The notes below the pieces were generated by a model that did not search any database, was not told the origin of the DNA, and saw only the letters and a program-made list of their open reading frames with translations. The position numbers and the translations under genes are program-made. Shown one piece after another: positions 60,561-64,000 of a DNA stretch of 64,000 nucleotides; the stretch's first letter is position 1; each line of letters opens with the position of its first letter. Origin of the DNA: Cinnamomum chago (lineage: Eukaryota; Streptophyta; Magnoliopsida; Laurales; Lauraceae); NCBI GenBank assembly GCA_038049695.1, contig CP142457.1:28791001-28855000 (forward strand). The letters are read 5' to 3'.

Positions 60561-62154
60561 GCTTTGTCGGGCAAAGAAGATTCACTAGGCATTGTATGAG
60601 GCCATCCGAGAAAGAAACCATATCACGAAGATGTCATTCAAAGTTTTGAAAATTTAAAGTGTATAAGGAGTTCGGAATGTCCCCAAACTCAAAGAGTACC
60701 AAATTATTATTAGATCGACATACGAGATCCCTATTCACTTCAAATAAATCTTGAACCCGATACTTTACCCGAGATTTCAATTGTTTATTGTACTTTATCG
60801 ATCCCGAGATTTATACTACATGCCTTGTTTTCCCGAAAACATTGAATTACACTTATGATAGTTACTTGTCTTGAAGTGCATTGCATGACATTAAACGACA
60901 GTGTGCCCTTGAGCACCCCCGTCTTGCCCGTTTATTTATTGTACTTGATTTACTTGCATGTCTCGCTTTGTTATTTGACCTATTATTCGGCACCACTAAG
61001 CTTGGATAACCCTGTTGGTCTGATCCATCGACTTAGAGATCCCCCCTCTTGTCCCGCTAGCTGCAGTTTAGATCCCGCTACCCGGTTATTACCGTAGTCT
61101 TGTCCCGATGCCGCAGATTGCTTCTGTGGTTCCCGATGCCCGGCTCACTACCGTGGTCATGTATAGTATATGTATGTGTATTTATAAGATTCACTGTTTC
61201 TCCTCACCTCGAGTGACTGAGATCAGTGCCTAGTTATTGCTCTGTCACTTTAGTGATAGAGGACTTAGCTTCGTGTGGTTGCCATCTTGCTTGTTTCCCG
61301 TTTCCTTGGTTACCTTACATGTTTTATAATGTATACTCGTATTTGAATAAATGTTTTATCTCGTTTATAAAAATTGTTATTTAAACAGTTTTAAATGCTT
61401 TTGAAGGTAAATTCATTTATTATCATATTGTCATTGTATTTTACCATTTGCCAAACCGTCGTGTTTGACCCACTCTTTGGTACTCAGGTCCCATCGTCGG
61501 TTATCCCGAGGAGGAGCACGAGGAGTCGGTCGGTGAACCGCAACAGTTAGTTGAGTGGCGTGCTGATGATGTCATGTAGACATTAGATTGCTATAGAGAG
61601 ATAACATTTTGGGAGAACTTTTAACCATTCTTTTGGGGATTGGTATTTTGTTCATATTGGCCTTGTGGGCCTCTATTTTTGGGAAATGTAATTAAATGAT
61701 CTATGTATAAACTTTAACTTACTTTTGGGTAATATGCTAATGATCATTGCTCATTCTGATACGGTACTATACTTGGGTTATCATCTTTATGATTTGAGAT
61801 GGACTGAATATTTGATTTGCTACACGCTTCCGCAATTAATAAAAATGTTTATATATGGTTGTGATATCCTCACCGCGGACACCTGTGAGAAATTAATTAA
61901 ATGTACATCATTAACCATTCTCACACCACACTATTATCATCATCCTTAGTGTCCCGATCCTGGATTAGGACCTCGGTAATCCGGTCCGAGGTCGCGATAG
62001 AAAACAACTCATTTTTCCCTCCATTTCCCCCTCCCCCATTTTCCCTCCCCCCCTTCCCAAACACCCTCCAAAATCATTTTCCCTGCATTTTCCCCTCATT
62101 TTTTTTCCTCCCCCCCCTCCCCCCCAGCATTATCCCCCCTTCCCAAACAGAGGG

Positions 62155-62545
62155 TTAGGGATCTCATGGAGAGATTTTAGGCCTTTGAGTGTGGGTTAAA
62201 AACGCTTGTTAGCTCATTTAGGGATCTCATGGAGAGATTTTAGGCCTTTGAGTGGAAGATGATTTTTCATGGAGAGATTTTGGGCCTTTGAGTGTGGGTT
62301 AAAAATGTGTGTTGGCTCATTTAGGGATCTCATGGTGAGATTTTTGGCCTTTCAGTGGGAGATGATTCTTCATGGAGAGATTTTAGGCCTTTGAGTGTGG
62401 GTTAGAAAAGGAAGTAAATTCCTTTGAGTGGAAGATGATTTTTAAAAACGTGTGTTAGCTCATTTAGGGATCTCATGGAGAGATTTTAGGCCTTTGAGTG
62501 GAAGATGATTTTAGGCCTTTAGGGATCTCATGGAAGATGCTTTAA
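62155..62545 (+). repeat. Minisatellite, about 60-70 bp variable units
   Basis: TTAGGGATCTCATGGAGAGA followed by TTTTAGGCCTTTGAGTG recurs six or more times. Some units go on with TGGGTTAAAAACGTGTGTTAGCTCA, others with GAAGATGATTTTTC, so the array mixes two unit types. Confidence 0.9.
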
Positions 62546-64000
62546 ATTTTCTTGATCCAACTATTATTAATAGTATCTTCCATACAAAAGATGGGTCTGA
62601 TGACAAGATTTGGTTGCATACGATTATTATGGGCATGAAATTTGTATGGATTGCTTGCTGTCAAATGATTAGTTTGAATATCAAGTCAAATCTCATCTAT
62701 TCAGGCAATCACTCCCTCATCTATCCTTTTATATCCATCGTATATGGTGGCTGGCCATCTTCAATTACATCATGGGTCCACTGTCGCCACATTTATATGG
62801 CGTACGAATATTGTTGGGCCTGAAATTTGTTTGGATTGGCCATGAACCCATCCAATGGATGGGATTTGTCCTGTTGATTGTACATTGCTTTTATTATTTG
62901 GGTCCACTGTCAAATGATCATTTTGATCAATTTCAATAGTGGTTTCAAATCAAACGTTTCAAATCAAATGTAATGTAGATGGAGAGATTTTTATTACATC
63001 ACCGAAACAATCGGAAAGAAGATAAAATGTGTAGATGGAGAGATTTTAGTGATTGCATTGTATAGGGATTTAAAGGAAAATAAAAAGAGAGAAGGGAGAT
63101 TCCGAAAAAAACTCTGAGAATTCGCCACGTGTCCTTTTCCCAGAAAGCCCAATGTCACCACGTGTCCCACGAATTCACCTGCTGCTGTAATATATATAAT
63201 TCCTTGCTTTTCAAGCAATTTGATTTCTTTAGAAAGTCTTCTTTCTTGGACTCCGTTGTATTGAATTTGGAAACTTTGTGCACAAAAAAAAAAAAAAAAA
63301 ATGGCACTTTCCCACCTGCATTGCTTGCTCACAAAGGCTTTCTAAAACTGAAACAATCTTTGTAACTTGCTTATATTCACACTTGGGCCCACACATTGTT
63401 TTAAAAAGAAATTCCAAATCTGGAAACTCAGATTTGTTATTCAATATTGAAACACATCCGGACACCACATGTGGCATGCAAATCTTAAAACATCCCATGT
63501 ATGGAGGTGTATTGCATCTTGGAGACTTTCTTGGATTTTTCCTTCTTTCTTTTGCTTCTCTATTTCTTTCTTTGCTTCTTTGCCTTTCTTAGCCACCAAG
63601 AGTTCTTAGAATTCCTTCCTTTCTTGATCTTTGATTTAAATCTCAAATATCTTACAATCACAAAAGACGGAATTTTTAGAATTTTTGCAACCATTGCGTG
63701 GACCCCTTCCTTGGAATTTTCTCCTTTTTATTTCTTATCAATTCTCCTCTATCGGCGGGCCCCAAAATCTAAATTTCTCCTACACAAAAATATGAAATAA
63801 AATTGAAAAAAAGTTCATGAGAAAAAGAATAATGCAATGCATGGGACCCGATTCGCAATGTATGCATGCGGATGAATATATTACTATGATGCAAAGAAAT
63901 CATGCATTTCTTTTATGTGTGGATTTTGAGAGAATCAACATGGTAGTAGGATAATTCAGAAAGAATGATTTCAATAAATCATGTACATTTTCTAAGATTT
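62546..64000. other. Anonymous sequence to window end
   Basis: No gene recognised. ORFs at 62530-62823 and 63501-63800 lack recognisable domains. The stretch contains a Helitron-like terminal motif and a T/A-rich region. Confidence 0.4.
63122..63203 (-). repeat. Helitron-like 5' terminal sequence, copy B, with two G-boxes
   Basis: CGCCACGTGTCC and ACCACGTGTCCC, then TAATATATATAATT. It aligns with 52403-52490, including CCCAGAAAGCCC. Read on the plus strand it looks like a promoter with two G-box (CACGTG) sites and a TATA box, but the shared copy 10.7 kb away favours a transposon end. Confidence 0.35.

Larger units (their letters stand above)
58880..61999 (+). mobile_element. 3.12-kb TG...CA unit, copy 4, nested in MITE
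   Basis: Starts TGTAAGACTCCGACCCGAG and ends GGTCCGAGGTCGCGATA (CA mutated to TA). GAAAA is duplicated exactly (58875-58879, 62000-62004). It has a TATATAAGG box at 59383-59391, a leader ORF, a GTAAGC site at 59635 and a hairpin array at 60215-60560. Nothing retroviral is encoded. Confidence 0.82.
58611..62154. mobile_element. Harbinger-type MITE split by 3.1-kb unit
   Basis: Left end CCCTCCGTTTGGGAGGGGAG, right end in reverse complement CCCTCTGTTTGGGAAGGGGG, flanked by TTA on both sides (58608-58610, 62155-62157). The MITE itself is about 420 bp (58611-58879 and 62005-62154). It lies in the minisatellite and contains copy 4 of the 3.1-kb unit. Confidence 0.85.

Noticed and set aside
63129..63800. 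Downstream gene driven by G-boxes and TATA at 63122-63203
   Set aside because: No recognisable protein or splice pattern follows, and the motif is repeated at 52403-52490, so a transposon end is more likely.

Overview
This is flowering-plant nuclear DNA from a repeat-rich, probably pericentromeric or intergenic region. The evidence is plant-type hAT, CACTA, Ty1/copia, Cassandra and L1 elements, methionine-tRNA primer sites, and pieces of plant-specific genes with introns. I cannot name the species. I found no intact host gene. Almost every recognisable coding stretch is a decayed transposon protein or a host-gene fragment carried by a transposon.

Layout. 479-5546 is a decayed hAT transposon with an 8-bp target duplication. 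6815-14557 is a Ty1/copia element on the minus strand that keeps gag but has lost most of pol. Its 3' LTR is split by a solo LTR (7046-11368), which is split by a CACTA element (7588-10332), which holds a triple-LTR Cassandra element with 5S rRNA-like sequence (7973-8893). 14690-28610 is one L1-type LINE cut into three pieces by two solo LTRs (15011-16723 and 17719-27568). The second of these hosts an 8-kb CACTA element (19421-27436) carrying fragments of at least three host genes, all on the minus strand: a brassinosteroid-signalling kinase (BSK), a papain-like cysteine protease and a monoacylglycerol-lipase-like hydrolase.

28668-29351 is a short solo LTR. 29357-36738 is mostly anonymous AT-rich sequence with a hAT-type MITE, a possible CACTA-type MITE and tandem duplications. 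36739-62004 is dominated by four copies of one 3.1-3.2 kb TG...CA unit (36739-39889, 43464-46590, 52768-56005, 58880-61999), each with a 5-bp target duplication. One copy sits inside a different 3.6-kb solo LTR (40270-46962). A second L1 LINE lies at 47740-51228. The last copy sits inside a Harbinger-type MITE, which itself sits in a 60-70 bp minisatellite.

Terminal motifs and target-site duplications give the insertion order. Nine TG...CA units have 5-bp duplications and no internal domain, so LTR-LTR recombination has been the main route of loss here. The most interesting items are the gene-carrying CACTA element with an open, spliceable 192-codon BSK segment, the recurring palindrome clusters inside several unrelated LTR families, and a conserved TATA, leader and splice-donor module with a small ORF inside the 3.1-kb family. 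All assignments come from reading the sequence; no database search was run.
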